Shown here one piece after another: positions 37,665-53,020 of a DNA stretch of 64,000 nt. Source of the DNA: Hedera helix (Eukaryota > Streptophyta > Magnoliopsida > Apiales > Araliaceae); contig OX359282.1 of assembly GCA_947179155.2 (NCBI GenBank), forward strand, positions 32,830,221 to 32,894,220, in the 5' to 3' direction. Under the pieces are notes generated by a model. That model was not told the DNA's origin. It did not search any database and saw nothing but the letters and a program-made list of their open reading frames with translations. The number at the start of each line of letters is the position of its first letter. Position 1 is the first letter of the stretch. Made by a program: the position numbers and the translations under genes.

Positions 37665-38030
37665 AGGTAACCAAACACTAGTATGAAGGTAACCAAATAA
37701 TAGTATGTCAATTTTTTGCTGCATTTAATCTAGGTAACCAAACACTAGTATGGAGGTAACCAAACAATATTATGACGATTTTTTGCTGCAGTAAATATAG
37801 GTAACCAAACACTAGTATGGAGGTAACTAAACACTAGTATGGAGGTAATCGATTCCTGAATATGTAATAACTAATTTTTTTGTGCAGTAAATCTAAGTAA
37901 CCAAACATTAGTATGGAGGTAACCAATTCCTGAATGTGTAGTAACTAGTTTTTTCGTGTAGTAAATTTAGATAACCAAACACTAGTATGAAGGTAATCAA
38001 ACACTAGTATGGAGGTAATTAATTCCTGAA
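37665..38030. repeat. Degenerate minisatellite
   Basis: Four to five units of about 70-100 bases built on AGGTAACCAAACACTAGTAT and GGAGGTAA, with TTTTTTGCTGCAGTAAAT or TTCCTGAATATGTA spacers. The core is sometimes doubled within a unit. Confidence 0.8.
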
Positions 38031-39860
38031 TTTACTTATCTTCGGTATATACCTATATTTCTTGTTTATCGGCGCTTATTATAACTTAAGTTATGTAACG
38101 ATCATGGTCTTTTTTTTTTTTCTCAGGATGGTGATCACCTATGACTTCCCATTAAATCTCAGCGGTGGTGTAAAAGGGATTGGCCGGGGTTATGACGGCA
38201 CCGATCATTGATTCCACCATGAATATGAAGACGAACTCGACGGAGTTTTGGAGGAGATGAATTTAATTATACTGAATGTCGTTGGTATGCTAGTGAAGTC
38301 AAAGTAGGAGAGAGAGATGAAGAAATTGAATTGAATTGAAGTAATTTAATTTACTTCTCCTTGATTTAAGGGATTTGTGAAATTTAATTTACTTCTCCTT
38401 GATTTAAGGGATTTGTGAAACTGAAATGATTTAATGTGAATATTACATTGCACTTTTTTTGTAATTATTTTGTGGATGCACTAATCTTGTATTTTTTTTC
38501 TTAATTGTTATATATTACTGTAAAGAACCCAATAAATAATGACTTTTTTTAAAAATTTTATTTATTTATTTATATAAATGAGGATCTTTAGTTGAAAGTG
38601 TATGTATGGTTAATAAATTAATACTTCTAACTTAAAATACTTAATAAATTTAAGAATAAAATTCATTCTTAAAATATGTAAAATTTATAAATGGACCCAT
38701 TTTCTGCCTTTGGTGTAACATTCTGAAAGCTATTATTATATACAGAACAAGTTTACATACACAATAATCAAACACTATATTTATTTACACTATTAAAAAA
38801 TAGAATATGACACGAATTTTAATATTATGACCTATTTTTTAATAATATAAATAGATATAATATTTAGTTATTATGTATTTATGCTTATTCTTATATACAA
38901 TCACAGTTTTCCTACCCAATAGGAAAGGCCATTTCTTTTTGGCTGCTATATGAAGAAACAATAAATTTCTAGTGATGGATATATGTACAAGCAAACTCAT
39001 GACACTCAAATAGAAAGTATATAGTGTATTATATATTGCAAACTCAATTTGGAGGTGAAACTGCCTAATATTTGACTATTTGTTGGATTGGTCTCCTTGC
39101 GTGTGCTATATACAATGCAGATATATACAAGAGGACTAACAAATGAAGTGTTATTCAAGAATCTGTCATATTCATCGAATATGCTATTCGTGGTACAAAT
39201 TTTTGAAAAATTTAAGAGAATATATATCGTTTTAGAGTCAAATAACGATATATTAAATTTTAAAATTGATATTAACTCATAAAAATTTAGAATAAAATAA
39301 ATTTTATAATTAATAAATTTTATTATATATTATATAATTATAATAATTATATTAATAAAAATTAAATAAATTAATATTTTATTGTTTAATCTATAAAATT
39401 AAATTACATATTAAATTTTAGAACTGAGGGAGTATAGTTCTAACCAAAATAGAGAAAAGCTTGAAATATATATACAGATGTGATATGACTGCGTTACGGT
39501 TGCTAGGCCCAACAAATAGATGTTGTAATGATTGCGTAACAACTCTTCGTCTCAAAATAGTTTCTAATGAAGTTGTTCATGTACGAGAATGAATACATAC
39601 TCTAATTTTACGTTGAAATGTTAAAACTCAAAATTAGTTGGTTATAAATAAAATAGCCTATGAAGCTTATAGATAGAATTTCAAAAAATTAAATCTAAAG
39701 AAATCCATGGGTTAAAAGAATTCGGTTAGATGAAATTATCACATTCTTTAATTACTATGAAATTCTACTGTTTTTTATATCCTTGGCTATAGTAAATATA
39801 GAATTTGTACCAAGTTTGTTGATGAGTGCTAGAAATAAAATGTAACATTTACTACAATTG
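38031..39860. other. AT-rich intergenic DNA
   Basis: No supported gene. A 38 bp tandem duplication lies at about 38345-38420 (TTACTTCTCCTTGATTTAAG twice). A GAACTGAGGGAGTATAGT motif near 39421 looks like one decayed MITE end. Confidence 0.55.
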
Positions 39861-41620
39861 TGTTGAGATATTTTTTAAATTCTATTCAAACATGTAGTTG
39901 AAGAAGTCGGGAATTCGAGTTGAGGAAGAAATTTTTGAGATACTTCTCGAATCCTATTCAGAAAAGAATTGATGTTATGAAAAGAAAGAGGTTCTATTTT
40001 TAATAAGAGTATTATTTTAGAAAGTAATTCTATTTGTAGTACGAGTTTTATTTTGGAAGTTTCTTATTTTAAATAGGAAGAGAAAAGTTATGAGTACTCT
40101 ATAAATAGAGTCTTATGATTAGTTGATGAAATGTAGCACAATGAAAAGTCGTGTAGCATCGTAAGAGTTAAGAGAGGGAGTGAATGAGTTTTGGTTTATG
40201 TGAGGGAGAGAGTTTTTGCAACTTTTATATTTCGTGCTAAAAAGTTGTATTCTGAGAGGGAGAGATTTATATCTTTTATTTCGTGTAAAAAGTTGTATCA
40301 TGATATTATGTAATCTTGAGTTTTAGAGCGTAAAATTTGGGAGGAAATTGTAAGCCTATCATTATTGTGATAGTGGAGATTCAGAGTTTAGCATGTGATT
40401 TTTTCCTTTAAAGGTTTTCAACATTAAATCTTGTATTGTTTTATCTTTATTTATTTTATATTATTTGATTTGAGTCGACTTAATTCTCAACAAGTAGTAT
40501 CAAAGCTAGGTTAATTGAACCCAAAGTAGAGGAGAATTAATGGCATTGCATGACAAATAAAGAGAGTAAAGATTAAAAGAGTTAGATATGTTCGTCATTA
40601 TATTTATAGATAAAAGATTTTACGTTTATGGAAGATCACTCTTGCAGCCGCTAGAGATGATGAAGATGATAGAGATGTTGATGAAGATGACGTGAATGAC
40701 ACAAATAATACGAATAGTGCGAGTGACGCTAATGATGTGGATGTTGTAGATAGTGCGGGTGATGCAGATGATGTGAATATTATGAATGTGGCTAATAATG
40801 CAAATATTATGGATATTGCGGGTGATACGGATTATGTGGATAATGTGAATGTTATGGATGATGCAGATGATGATGGCGACAACGACGACAATTATACAAT
40901 TGAAGTATTTAGGAATTTGAGTTGAGAGATGAATTGTTAGGATACTCCTAAAATTCTATTCAGACATGAAGTTGAAGTACGTAATCAGGGATTCGAGTTG
41001 AAGGAGGAATTATTAGAGAAGTTGAAGTACGCAATCAAAAATTCGAGTCGAGAGAGGAATTATTGGGATACTCCTCGAATCATATTTATAAAAGAATTGC
41101 TGTTATGAAAAGAAAGAAATTATATTTTTAATAGGAATATTATTTTGGAAAGTAGTTCTATTTGTAGTAGGAGTTTTATTTTAGAAGTATCCTATTTTAA
41201 ATAGGAGGAGAAAAATTATAGGTATTCTATAAATAGAGAGTTATATGTTTAGTTGATGAAGTGTAACACAACGAAAAATCATGTAACATCTTAGGAGATG
41301 AGAGATGGAGTGAGTGGGTTTTGGTTTATGTGAGGGAGATGATTTTTGCAACTTTTATATTATATGCAAAAAAGTTGTATTATGGGATAAAAGGTTTTGC
41401 AGCTTTTATTCAGTGCAAAAAAGTTGCATTGTGGTATTTTTTAACATCAAATTTTAGGGTGTAAAACTTGAAAGAATTTGTAAGCTCATTATTATTGTGA
41501 TAGTGAAAATTCGGAGTTTAGTCTGTGATTTTTTTCTTTAATGATTTTCACGTTAAATCTTGTATTATTTTAACTCTTTTTATTTTATATTATTTAATTT
41601 GCGTCAACTTAATTCTCAAC
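39861..41620 (+). mobile_element. Short Ty1/copia-like LTR element
   Basis: Two direct copies of an LTR, 39861-40492 and 40935-41620, begin TGTTGAGATA and TGTTAGGATA and end in TAATTCTCAAC. They share long blocks (GTTATGAAAAGAAAGA, GGTTTATGTGAGGGAGA, AAAAGTTGTAT) with many differences, so the insertion is old. Right after the first LTR, TAGTATCAAAGC (40495-40506) matches the initiator-Met tRNA primer site TGGTATCAGAGC at 10 of 12 bases, the usual copia primer. The inside is only 442 bp, with no gag or pol beyond a possible start, so it is a TRIM- or LARD-like nonautonomous element. The second LTR has an extra 55 bp tandem copy near its start. No clean target duplication was seen. Confidence 0.8.
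40692..40925 (+). CDS. Acidic-repeat ORF inside the copia-like element
   Basis: An open frame of 77 residues made almost only of Asp, Asn, Val, Ala, Met and Gly in loose repeats such as DANDVDVVDSAGDADDV and ends YTIEVFRNLS. The DNA is an expanded GATGNNGATGAT-type repeat. The composition fits an acidic disordered peptide or just an expanded triplet repeat. It lies between the two LTRs where gag would be, but shows no gag feature. Whether it is translated is unknown. Confidence 0.3.
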   Translation: MNDTNNTNSASDANDVDVVDSAGDADDVNIMNVANNANIMDIAGDTDYVDNVNVMDDADDDGDNDDNYTIEVFRNLS

Positions 41621-44217
41621 TCAAACATTTCAATTAGGGAATTAATGTGTACAAGTGAATGTGAATTCAAAATATTGTATTTAGTTTGGGCAAAAGTATT
41701 AGAGGAATATTCTAGAGCATATTACATGCATCATCAATGTAATGCCAAACATTTAGGAGAAAATCTCTCCATTTGTTTGTAATCAGGTCATATAAATTAA
41801 TACACATACCACGCGGTTAGTGCGTCAAAAATTCAATCAAATTCTATTTCTCTCTTTTTGGTGGTTCAACTACAACGATAGCAGTAAAAAAATTATAAAC
41901 TTTATAGTAATTAATGGTGTGATAACTTTAATTTAACCGAATTTAATTGCAGATATATAATTAATTCGTGCATAAATATACTATTGGGGGAAAGAGGAAG
42001 AAATAATTAAACCCCGAAGAAAAAGAAGAAAAAGCAACCGAGGAGCTCATGGCCAAGAAAATTAAACCCCATTTGAAAGGCAAGTAGAGAACACATCTTG
42101 TGAATGCTTAATTGTTGTATGATTGATTTGAGTGCGACTGCATGCATGCACATGAAGTCATTAGAGAGGCCTTAGAGGAATATATATAGTCTACATAGAG
42201 ACGGTGGTAGCTAGCTAGATCACTGCATCACCAAACAATTGATTTATGACGGTTTTTTATCTTGTATAACCCTAAATTCTAGTTGTTCAACGTAGTTGAA
42301 GGAAAGCTACAAGCAATAATATTAGCCTGCAATGGCAAACAAAAATAGATTTCTCCAGTAAAGACTAAACCACTAATTAACGAAAATGCCGACGGTCTTA
42401 ATTTGTGTCAGCAATGAGAATGCACCATGCATGTTACCCCTTTGAAAAATAAAATCACAGATCGACACTCGTACACATGAGACTTGATTCATATTAATGG
42501 TAAGAATATATATAAAAAAAATATGATAACAAGATATTTGCACCATTCAATGAAAAATTTATTTGCCAAAATTTAAAAATACAGTCTCGTTTGCACCACA
42601 ATATTCTGATGCAAAAAAGGACCATTTTGCTGTGCATAACATAATATTGCGAACGCCTCTATGGTTTTTTTTTGGTCAAGTATTCTACTAAAGCATAAAA
42701 ATGATTGATTTTGAAGCGTAGGAGGTCAGATACCTTAATAGTTAAAACCTTTCTACGTACAAGATCGGATAGATTAAAAACTCTCTTTTGGCTATTATTA
42801 GGGTTTTATGAAAATGTGTAAGGTTTATTGGATATGTATGTGTTGGGATAAGATATCTGGGGTGATGACTCACATTTAAATATCTGAAGCTAGTGAGAAG
42901 ATAAAGTCAGAATCACTTTGATATGTGTGCTAGTAGAAGAAAAAATAATACTCATTACACATTTATTCTATCGCCTAGGACTAATACCATTGATATAAAT
43001 TGTTGTGCATGGAGAGAGAGAGAGAGAAAGGGGGATAGACATTACACAGTAGAGAGATTACACATTACAAACAATATACTAAACATTCAAACCCATAAGA
43101 TGTAGTTCAACCAACTTGATACGTGCCAACACACATCAATATATAATAGTTATATTGATATACAACGATTAGATAATAAACACCATTTATACACATCGAT
43201 AAACATCGAAAGGTAATGATATACACCATGTGCATAAAGAAATATTGTTGTTCTTTGTTACAAGTCAATATATATCGACATATATTGATACGGGTCAATA
43301 TACGTCGAGACGGTATTGTGAGATGGGGGATTTTGGAGGTCAAAGGAGAACTCTGTAATATTGTTATTATATTTTAGTGGATTTTTGAGATATCACCCTT
43401 GATTTTTTTCGATTGGGTTTATACGTAAAAATTATTGTGTTATTATTTCTTAGTTTTACTTGATCAAAAATCGTTTATTCCAGCGTGATTAAGGTTTTTC
43501 ATTAGTAACGCGTTTTGGGCTAGGGCGATTTCGACACACGTTTGGAATTTAACGTTAACAATATGTATGTTAGGTCACCATTTGTGTTTTATATTTTCAT
43601 ATCAATTTATTTTCAACTTTTACTAGAATTCTTTACTTTTTTGGTGATAATTTTGGAAATTGACTACGCGCATGCATGTATAAACAATTTTTTAAAATCT
43701 TCTTAGGGAAATTAGGCACATAGATAATTAATTAAACCTTTTCCTTTTTAAAATTTTATTATTATAGCCAATTAGAGTATGTGATTAATTTTAGATTTTT
43801 ACTCTTATGTTTTTGAAGATAGACAATAATATATATAGCTGAAAACTAATTATGCGCAGTTGATCATAGGGTGCGGTGTGCAGTTGATCAGGATTTGATT
43901 CTCCTAAGACCTAGCTAACTACCTAATTCCTGCAATCTAACACATACACGTTAGGAATACTTTTTATTCTCCTTTTTGTCCCTTCACATCACAATACACC
44001 CAAAAAAAAATTTAAAAAAGAAGAAGAAAAATCAAGATAAAAAGGGAAAATTGCTTTATAATTTTCTGAGTCGATGAATCATGGTAGCTACTAGCTAATC
44101 TTTGGCCTTTGAACACCTTTATCCCCCGCCATAAAATCTACTGTCACCATGCATTAAATTCAAATCCCCCCCCCCCCCCAACTAGTCTAATGTATAATAA
44201 TACAACCAAAACAGCCA
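41621..44217. other. Intergenic stretch 3' of the MYB gene
   Basis: No supported gene. A GA-rich patch lies at 43012-43032. A patch at 43100-43310 has repeated CGATA/TCGATA-type units. The right end contains the MYB 3'UTR with a C14 run at 44166-44179 (G14 in the transcript). Confidence 0.55.
44166..44179 (-). repeat. 14-base C run, G-run in the MYB 3'UTR
   Basis: Pure C14 starting 38 bases past the MYB stop, so G14 in the transcript. This is the second case in the window of a long G run about 40 bases after a stop codon. Confidence 0.9.
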
Positions 44218-46910
<2,693 letters not shown>

Positions 46911-47608
46911 CTTTCTAATTATATATATATATATGTGTGTGTGTGTGTATTCTTGCTCAATAACTGTACTTCACTAGCTAATTCTTTCTAAAGTACTTAA
47001 CTAATTCTTCCTCTTCTTTTTAATTGATAGATAATTCATAATAGAGAGAGAGAGAGAGATCAAATTAAGCTACCTCAAAGTGTGCTATAGGCCTTGGGTG
47101 GGTATTATATATATATATATATATGTTCACAACATCTTAGTTGAAATTTCCGGGAAAGAGAATCTCTCTCTCTCTCTGTGTCTATGACCTCCTCTCTCCA
47201 ATTTGTTAGACTAGTTTTAACTAGTTTTTTATGAGTAGAATTTCGACAGTACTGGAGATATTAATCAACCTTATCTTTAGACTTTAATGATTTGGTAAAC
47301 AAAAGGAGGAGGGGCTTAGTCTTGCATCGATCACATATATAATTATTATTTAATTATAATGATGAGAGTAAGCAGATTTTAGTGCAAGTTGGTGGTTATA
47401 ATATTCGTCCTACCGATTTTTATTTGATCTACATGTTTGTGTTTCTATCCAGCTTCCCATTTTCAACCTATATATACATAGAGTTTAATTAGTACTGCTT
47501 AAGTACTATATATGGTCAAGCTCCTTAAGATCACATACACTAAACTAGACACTTTCAATATTAGCAACTGAATCAAACCATGTCAAATACGTATATGTAT
47601 ATATAAAT

Positions 47609-47652
<44 letters not shown>
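46911..47652. promoter_or_regulatory. MYB promoter and 5'UTR region
   Basis: Upstream of the MYB start on the minus strand. A (TA)n(TG)n run lies at 46920-46949, GA repeats at 47043-47060, a long TATA-containing run at 47105-47124 preceded (on the gene strand) by possible AC-type sequence CCCACCCAAGG, and a CT repeat at 47163-47178. The TATA run about 200 bases above the start could be the core promoter; this is inferred from position only. Confidence 0.4.

Positions 47653-47654
<2 letters not shown>
47535..47654. repeat. Partial direct copy of the foldback arm plus (TA)n
   Basis: Bases 47537-47600 repeat, with small changes, the outer part of the foldback's left arm (CTAAACTAGACACTTTCA, GCAACTGAATCAAACCATGT). 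A (TA)n array at 47611-47654 separates them. Confidence 0.8.
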
Positions 47655-47655
<1 letters not shown>

Positions 47656-48100
47656 CTAAACTAGACACTTTCATTAGCAACTGAATGAAGCCATGTCAAA
47701 TACGTATACATATATATATAAAAGCTTAGGATAGTTGTGGCTCATATAAATTACATGACTAAGTTGTTTATTTAATTAATTTCATTAACGACATATTATT
47801 TTCATTTTATTATTTTATTAAGTACTAAAGTTATGACATTTTGAGATAGTTATCATAATTATGACATAATTATTTTGAGTGTGTGAATGTAATTATGATA
47901 ACTATCTCAAAATGTCATAATTTTAGTACTTAATAAAATAATAAAATGAAAATAATATATCGTTAATGAAATTAATTAAATAAACAACTTAATCATGTAA
48001 TATATATGAGCCACAACTATCCTAAGCTTTTATATATATATATGTATACGTATTTGACATGGCTTCATTCAGTTGCTAATGAAAGTGTCTAGTTTAGCTA
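47653..48100. repeat. Long foldback: about 209 bp inverted repeat, 28 bp loop
   Basis: Left arm 47653-47861 and right arm 47890-48100 are near-perfect reverse complements, from TAGCTAAACTAGACACTTTC at the outer end to ATAGTTATCATAATTA at the centre, with only a few mismatches and small length differences. The loop is 47862-47889. TA repeats flank both sides. The unit could be a foldback-type MITE with TA target sites, or a locus giving a long hairpin RNA. No coding capacity was seen. Confidence 0.92.
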
Positions 48101-48115
48101 TATATATATATATAT

Positions 48116-50574
48116 GAAGTGAATCTGGACACACATAAAGTAATAGCATCGCTATCAAAACATGATCTCCTTTGAAAAAAACACTTTTAATTTTTTTCAA
48201 GATTTTTATTGTTTTAGGAGCGAGTATACATGCATTGTATGTTACAATTAAGTAGGAGTGCATAATGAATAAGTTTACGTATATTATATTTAAATATTAT
48301 ATTTTATTTTATTATTAAAAAATAAATTTTAATATAAAAATTTGTATTAAATTTTATTTATAATATTTGATATTATATTTAAATATTATATAAAAATATC
48401 GGTACATAATTTAGGGTTTACCATGACTAGTGGTCTAGATCAGACTAGCCTAGGGACCTACTAGCTAGAATCTAAGTCATAGATTATTCAAAACTGGTTG
48501 CTTTGATAAATGAACTCAATATAGATGTAGTTCCATAATCGAGTCCGAGACTATGTATTTATATGGTGCACACCCATGATTCGCTGTTTTGATATGATGC
48601 TGTCTGGGGGATGAAACTTTCGGATGGTAATTACTTTGCTTTCTATATTAGGACACCCCTCCACTCCTCACTTGTTATCCTGCCGGCAAAAGGCTAAATA
48701 TTAATGTATTGCTCCTTCATAAATGCCTTATTTATAAGATTCAAAAAATTTTAAAGATACATTTTGTTCAATGTTTATATATTCTAAAAATTATTTAGCG
48801 TTTTGTTAATAGTGTGACAATTTATATAATAATAACATTAATAGTAAATTTGAGTTGCGTAAATCTTGGTTTTTTAAATTGGGAGAGACATGAAAGACAC
48901 TATTTTTAAATTTATATACCTAATTCAATTTTATAAAATCTTTTTGTCACGTTTTTATTTATTAAAAATGCTTTATAAATTTTTTTGACTCTCGATAAAT
49001 TTGAACGGTGTCATTTTATCTTATCATAAAGAATAGTCAACTATTTTTTAGGAAAAAAAATTAATAAATAATTTTTTTTTATGTGACCGAGGAACTAGTA
49101 TTATTAACACTATTTATATGTCTCTAATGATGTAAATTAAACTGAAAAGACTTTTGACTAAGATGAATTGTACATGTGAACGTGGTACAATTGGCTAGAT
49201 AGTTTTAAATCATTGTTTTTACTTGCGTGCATTGAGCAATAACCGTACGTCAAACCCACGAGCTTTGCACTCCGACCCAAAAATGAGTTTTAGTATTATT
49301 TTATTATTACCCCTGTTAAGAACAATTCTCATGACTAGGCAAGTAATCTATTGCATTATCTATTAATTTCTTGGCCACTGGCTTTTTTATTTTACAAAAA
49401 TATGTGATTTTAGATTTTAACATATAATAAGCTAAAAAACACAAATTAAATGTTTAATTTGTTTTTGTTGAGAAGAAAACACAATATTCTACAAAAAAAG
49501 GTTAATAATAACATAAAATAACATAATATCTTTAATTGTTATTATAGTTCGATCTCCTCCTTATTTACCTTGGTTGGGAATTAAAATCAAAGCCCAAGTC
49601 AAACACCGGGCAGTCTAAGATTTCTGTTGATAACTATTGAAGGAGAAAGAATTGATTCTAAGCATTAAAATTGGACACTTTATCATGTCATTATTATTAA
49701 ATTAACAATTTAATTTATTAAATTTTATTATATATGACGATAAATTTATGTTGATAGTAAAATTTGATATATGTGTATATATGAGATATGTAAAAATTAA
49801 GAATAACTCTATCCTAAGATATTCTATCTTATCACTTAAAATTCTATAGTAATCGCAATCTAATTTCGTCACAAATTTATTGACATATAAATTATTTTTA
49901 TATATGTGTAAATGTCAAACAAAAATACATCTTTAGTACTAATTTACCAATTTTGTAAGTAAAACTTCTATTTTTCTTTTGACCGGAGGAGAGAATTTAT
50001 TTATTTATTTATTTCTGGGAGGGTGTGGCCTGGGGGGAACATATTTATATGGGTCAATTCTTTGGGTTTCTTTTTAATGGTCAAAGTCCAACTTTGAAGT
50101 TTCACATGGGTGAAAAACTGGCCCTACAGACAGAGCCGATGGTTCAGAATAAGTGTGCACAAATATTATGACATAAGTTCTATCTTTATTATTAAAAAAT
50201 AAAGTTTAATATAAAAATTTATGTTAAATTTTATTTTTTAATGATATAAAAAAAATTTATATTTAAATTTATATCTTAAAGTTGTATTTATATGTCCGAT
50301 GGTTAATATTCTTTCATGGTGATGGATCTTACTTTCCTAGTAGTGATTTAATTATCTGTCTGTTACATATATATATTCAATTAGAATAAGTCTAAGTATA
50401 CAAATTTTGAAATATAATTTTAAATATAAACTCTATTTTTATTATTAAAAAGTGAAGTATGACACAAAAATTTATGTCAGATCCCATTTTTTAATAGTAT
50501 AAATAAAGTTTGTGTCCCAAAATTATATTTGTAAACTTGTCCGACATTACTATAACTATACAAACAAACACACA

Positions 50575-50620
<46 letters not shown>

Positions 50621-52063
50621 TTTTTCTGTTAATAAACATTACTTTGAAGTGTAATATTTATATTATTAGGGGAGAAAATAAATGTTTCTCTTGAATCTGT
50701 GTCATAATTTAAAATTATTTTTCCAATCTTTTCTCTGTTTTTTTTTAATAATAAAAAGTCTATTTTTGCTCCCCATCTTTAACGGCCTTCAACTGGAGTA
50801 CTGGACACTCATAGTGTATGCCAGGAATACTAATTAAAATAAAATCTTTTAAATGATTGTCTAAGTGTGTCCAATATTGTATATCTTAATATTTCAAAAG
50901 AAAATTAAGGAAAAATAATTCTTTTAATTTCAAGACAACACACACACACATTCTTTTTCATGAACTTTGAAGTGAAGTCCACAGTAACCTTTTTTTTCTT
51001 CCTTTTTTGTTAATTAGCTTAGATACATCATCATTAATGTAATCACTCAAATAACTCATGTTAAATCTTGAATTCGGAACAAATTATGACATCATAAGAT
51101 TGAACAAGCTTTCTCAATAATATATTCTTGAGTTATTTTAACTCATTATAAACTCATCCAATAATATTTTTTTGGATCAGTTTAGTCTATCATAAACTCG
51201 TGACCTAAAAGGTGATAACTGAAAGTATTTATGATAGCAATTTGAATTTTTATATACATATCTAAATATCTCACATATTACGATGTGAGATTGAGGTATT
51301 ACAAACTCTTCCACTTAAATACCTAATGTCCCCCCTTAGGCCGAACACATAGTCGCACAAGACCCATAAACTGTCTCTCTAATTATTGTGGGACGATTTG
51401 ATGACCTGACTTGAATTTTTAATAGTCGTCTATGATATTATATTTAATAACTCAAGTAAAATTCCTAATTCGAAACAAATCATATCATAATAAATCCCAA
51501 AAGGCTTTCTCAATAATATTTTTTTTGATTATTTTAATCCATTATTGATTCACTAGAAAAATCTTAATTAAAATTATTAATGATAATAACCTGAATTCTT
51601 ATATACACGATTGGGGTGTTGGAATTATTTGGTTGAATATGAGCTATGGTCTCATTCGTCGACCATGAGTGCATAATGGGATGACATGACCTTGCTTAGT
51701 CTAATGTATGATTTTTTATTTTCGAATAAATGAACTTCAATTCGTGTACATAAGTAAGACCAATACATAATCTTACCAACTCACCTAATAACTTGTTGAC
51801 TCGAACAATATTTATATTTTTTCAGTGTTTATTGCACGCCTGCTTGTATATCAACACAAGAAAGCATCTCAAGCTCGATTATGAATAATAAAACAAAGTT
51901 TTAACTACTTGATTGATTCTTTTTTAAAAACAATCAGGAATTTAGTAATACATACAAAGCAACAAAATACCCTACCTGTTCTCAAGTACTTGGAGTAACC
52001 TACAGTACAAATCAACATCCATCATCCTTGGAAAAGAAATTAACAAGTTCATTATTTTAGCAA
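48116..52063. other. AT-rich intergenic DNA with simple repeats
   Basis: No supported gene. An (AAT)n array lies at 50575-50620. Two diverged copies of a segment with ATTCGGAACAAAT, GCTTTCTCAATAATAT and ATTTTAA(C/T)(T/C)CATTAT lie at about 51070-51200 and 51465-51590, with a CCCCCCTTAGGCCGAACACA stretch in between; these may be decayed LTR sequence. Confidence 0.5.
50575..50620. repeat. (AAT)n microsatellite
   Basis: About 15 AAT units. They give an Asn run in one frame. Confidence 0.95.
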
Positions 52064-52077
52064 GTGGTAATATATAT

Positions 52078-52132
<55 letters not shown>
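52064..52132. repeat. (TA)n microsatellite
   Basis: TA dinucleotide array with one short interruption near 52080. Confidence 0.95.
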
Positions 52133-52136
<4 letters not shown>

Positions 52137-52317
52137 ACATTATTTTGATAAGCCAATGCGGTTTATGTTTAACTGATGAAAGCAACGGCAATTTGAGCAA
52201 CATGCTAAAGGCTTTTGCTTCAAATTTTATTGTGTTGATCGATATATTGTGGTTATTGAAGATAACCAGTTTAAACCAGGATAGTCAAGTGCATATGGCG
52301 GCAGGTAACTTGCACAT

Positions 52318-52609
52318 CAAGCGCGGAGCCAAAGTTTTTAAAATGAGTAGATCCATGACAATTTTTCGGCAACAATGGAAAATTAAATTATGCATTTTTT
52401 TTTCTTTTCGAGAAACTTGTATACAAGTGAATGTATCTATATATTTTAGGTATTTTTATGACTTACCGGTGTCATATTTTTAAAACTAATGTATAAATAT
52501 GCATGCCTTACTAAAATTTTGCAATGAAATGTGAAGTTTTTCTTAAAAGAAATTGGAGGGACAATTCAGACTACATACAGTCCCCCTCCATGGTGTAGCT
52601 CCACCTCTG
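52318..52609. mobile_element. hAT MITE, 292 bp
   Basis: Left end CAAGCGCGGAGCCA, right end inverted CAGAGGTGGAGCTA, a typical plant hAT terminal pattern. Flanks TTGCACAT (52310-52317) and TTGCAACT (52610-52617) match at 6 of 8, consistent with an old 8 bp target duplication. Confidence 0.75.
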
Positions 52610-53020
52610 TTGCAACTTGCAACATTCTTCTTGAGAACTAATAAGAAATGAGTGTACAAGATACTGTTACGCATTTATTTATGAAAATGAAAATCACATT
52701 TGACTTATTAAAATTCGTTTATATTATATTTAATATAATTCTTGTTCTAATATTGAATTTTAAAAGTAAAATTTATTATTGACAAACAAGTTATGACCAA
52801 GTTTTTTGTGTATATTTTATATATCGGACATACGTAAACCTCAATAAACAAAGGTGGGTTTGCTACCCTACTCTATCCTTGAACTAATCCACCTTCACTT
52901 ACAAGATTTTGTCGTCCTTAATTCCTTCTTCATGATTGTTTTGATTGTTACTATATATATTATTTAAATATAGGCTGGTAATTATACTAAATCTATAAAT
53001 ATAGGCCGGTAGTATACTAA

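Noticed and set aside
42050..42090. A 12-codon ORF, MAKKIKPHLKGK.
   Set aside because: It is too short to support as a gene, with no neighbouring exon or promoter evidence.
50512..50694. ORF with a long Asn run.
   Set aside because: It comes from the AAT microsatellite.
52064..52483. 139-aa ORF beginning with an IYIY run.
   Set aside because: The start is a TA microsatellite, the end lies inside a hAT MITE, and the middle has no family features.
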